Assembly (NCBI GenBank): GCA_024762745.1 | Contig: JANTGV010000058.1 | Coordinates: 1 to 7,058, forward strand | Source of the DNA: Sulfurimonas sp. | GTDB taxonomy: Bacteria > Campylobacterota > Campylobacteria > Campylobacterales > Sulfurimonadaceae | Reading direction: 5' to 3' | Length of the DNA stretch: 7,058 nucleotides | In this document: positions 6,658 through 7,058 of the stretch, piece by piece | Position numbering within the stretch: the first letter of the stretch is position 1 | How the letters are laid out: each line of letters starts with the position of its first letter | Notes under the pieces: generated by a model | Seen by the model: only the letters and a program-made list of their open reading frames with translations | Told to the model about the DNA's origin: nothing | Databases searched by the model: none | Translations under genes and position numbers: made by a program

Positions 6658-7058
6658 CTATAAAGAAGTAGTAGCGATGTTATCTAAAACATCATTCATC
6701 TCTACCTTTTGTGAAGTATAGATGCTGTTATAGTTTGACTGAAGTGAAGCAGAAAACTCTGCTTTATCTTCTACATTTAATAACTCAGCAAGTGTGTCAA
6801 GAGACTCACCATGACCTACAGCAATCTCTTTTGCAAGAATATCCATGTTTGAAGCAACAAACTCTTCAGCTCTTTCATTCATAACAAGTTTAACTTTCTT
6901 ACAACCTAAAGTTCCAGAAGTGATACCAAAAGTCTGGTTTCCTGAAGTACCATTCGTTGTAGCTTGAAGAGCTAAAAGAATTGCTGAAGAGTCATCTTTA
7001 ATGATAACTGCACCAAGACCACAACCAGTCTGAGAGTTCACACCCGCCATTGCTGATG
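6658..7058 (-). CDS. DUF3015 family secreted protein, N-terminus beyond window
   Basis: The frame is open to the right edge. The ATG at 7050 is not the start, because the preceding codons read Ser-Ala and give SAMA, the end of a signal peptide with probable cleavage before GVNSQTG. At least 130 residues of the gene are visible, close to the full mature protein. DUF3015 features seen are the N-terminal GVNSQTGCGLGA, the block SGNQTFGITSGTLGC, and two cysteines (10 and 50 counted from the Met at 7050) that could form a disulfide in the periplasm. The C-terminal half is helical and acidic. The molecular role of DUF3015 is unknown. It is followed by a hairpin and the DUF4105 gene on the same strand, so the two may be co-transcribed with the first expressed more strongly. 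Confidence 0.85.
   Translation of the reverse strand, partial: SAMAGVNSQTGCGLGAVIIKDDSSAILLALQATTNGTSGNQTFGITSGTLGCKKVKLVMNERAEEFVASNMDILAKEIAVGHGESLDTLAELLNVEDKAEFSASLQSNYNSIYTSQKVEMNDVLDNIATTSL

Noticed and set aside
7048..7050. ATG at 7050 as a complete start for the DUF3015 gene
   Set aside because: The frame continues to the window edge with Ser-Ala before it, and Ser-Ala-Met-Ala fits a signal peptidase site.
1..7058. CRISPR, tRNA/rRNA, insertion sequences, riboswitch
   Set aside because: No spaced direct repeats, cloverleaf, transposase or terminal inverted repeats were seen. A cobalamin riboswitch would lie upstream of the operon, outside the window.

Overview
The window looks like chromosomal DNA of a Campylobacterota (epsilonproteobacterial) organism, probably close to Sulfurimonas or a relative. 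This is inferred from the AT-rich sequence, Lys/Glu/Ser/Phe-rich proteins, very tight gene packing with ATGA overlaps, AT-rich -10 elements without clear -35 boxes, and the gene content. No sequence search was possible, so the genus is a guess.

Layout. (1) Positions 1-1065, plus strand: the 3' end of cobS (cobalamin synthase), then cobC (alpha-ribazole phosphatase) and a 65-aa ribbon-helix-helix-like protein, joined by two ATGA stop/start overlaps. This is the tail of a late-step cobalamin operon. (2) Positions 1062-4488, minus strand: a cti-lpxR operon. It encodes a haem-c fatty acid cis/trans isomerase lipoprotein followed by an LpxR-family lipid A 3'-O-deacylase. Its lpxR stop overlaps the stop of the 65-aa gene by 4 bp. 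(3) Positions 4489-4610: a short divergent promoter region. (4) Positions 4611-4754, plus strand: a 47-aa lipoprotein that is easily missed by length cut-offs. (5) Positions 4762-7058, minus strand: a secreted DUF3015 protein (cut by the window edge), an intercistronic hairpin, then a 619-codon DUF4105/Lnb-like papain-fold protein with a predicted C-terminal outer-membrane beta-barrel.

How the genes fit together. Apart from the B12 genes, every product carries an export or lipoprotein signal, or in one case its visible end, and three act or may act on acyl chains of the envelope. Cti alters double-bond geometry of phospholipid acyl chains, LpxR removes acyl chains from lipid A, and the DUF4105 domain is related to the Lnb family implicated in lipoprotein N-acylation. 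I read positions 1062-7058 as an envelope lipid-remodelling neighbourhood. Only the cti-lpxR pairing is supported as an operon; the wider functional link is a hypothesis.

Most unusual points: the DUF4105 gene has no ATG or GTG start in its 5' region, and its only conventional alternative start (TTG) lies in the arm of an upstream hairpin; the cti-lpxR pairing; the small unannotated lipoprotein; and the overlapping or hairpin-spanned convergent gene ends. No mobile element, CRISPR array, tRNA or rRNA was seen, and no gene-free stretch exceeds 300 bases.
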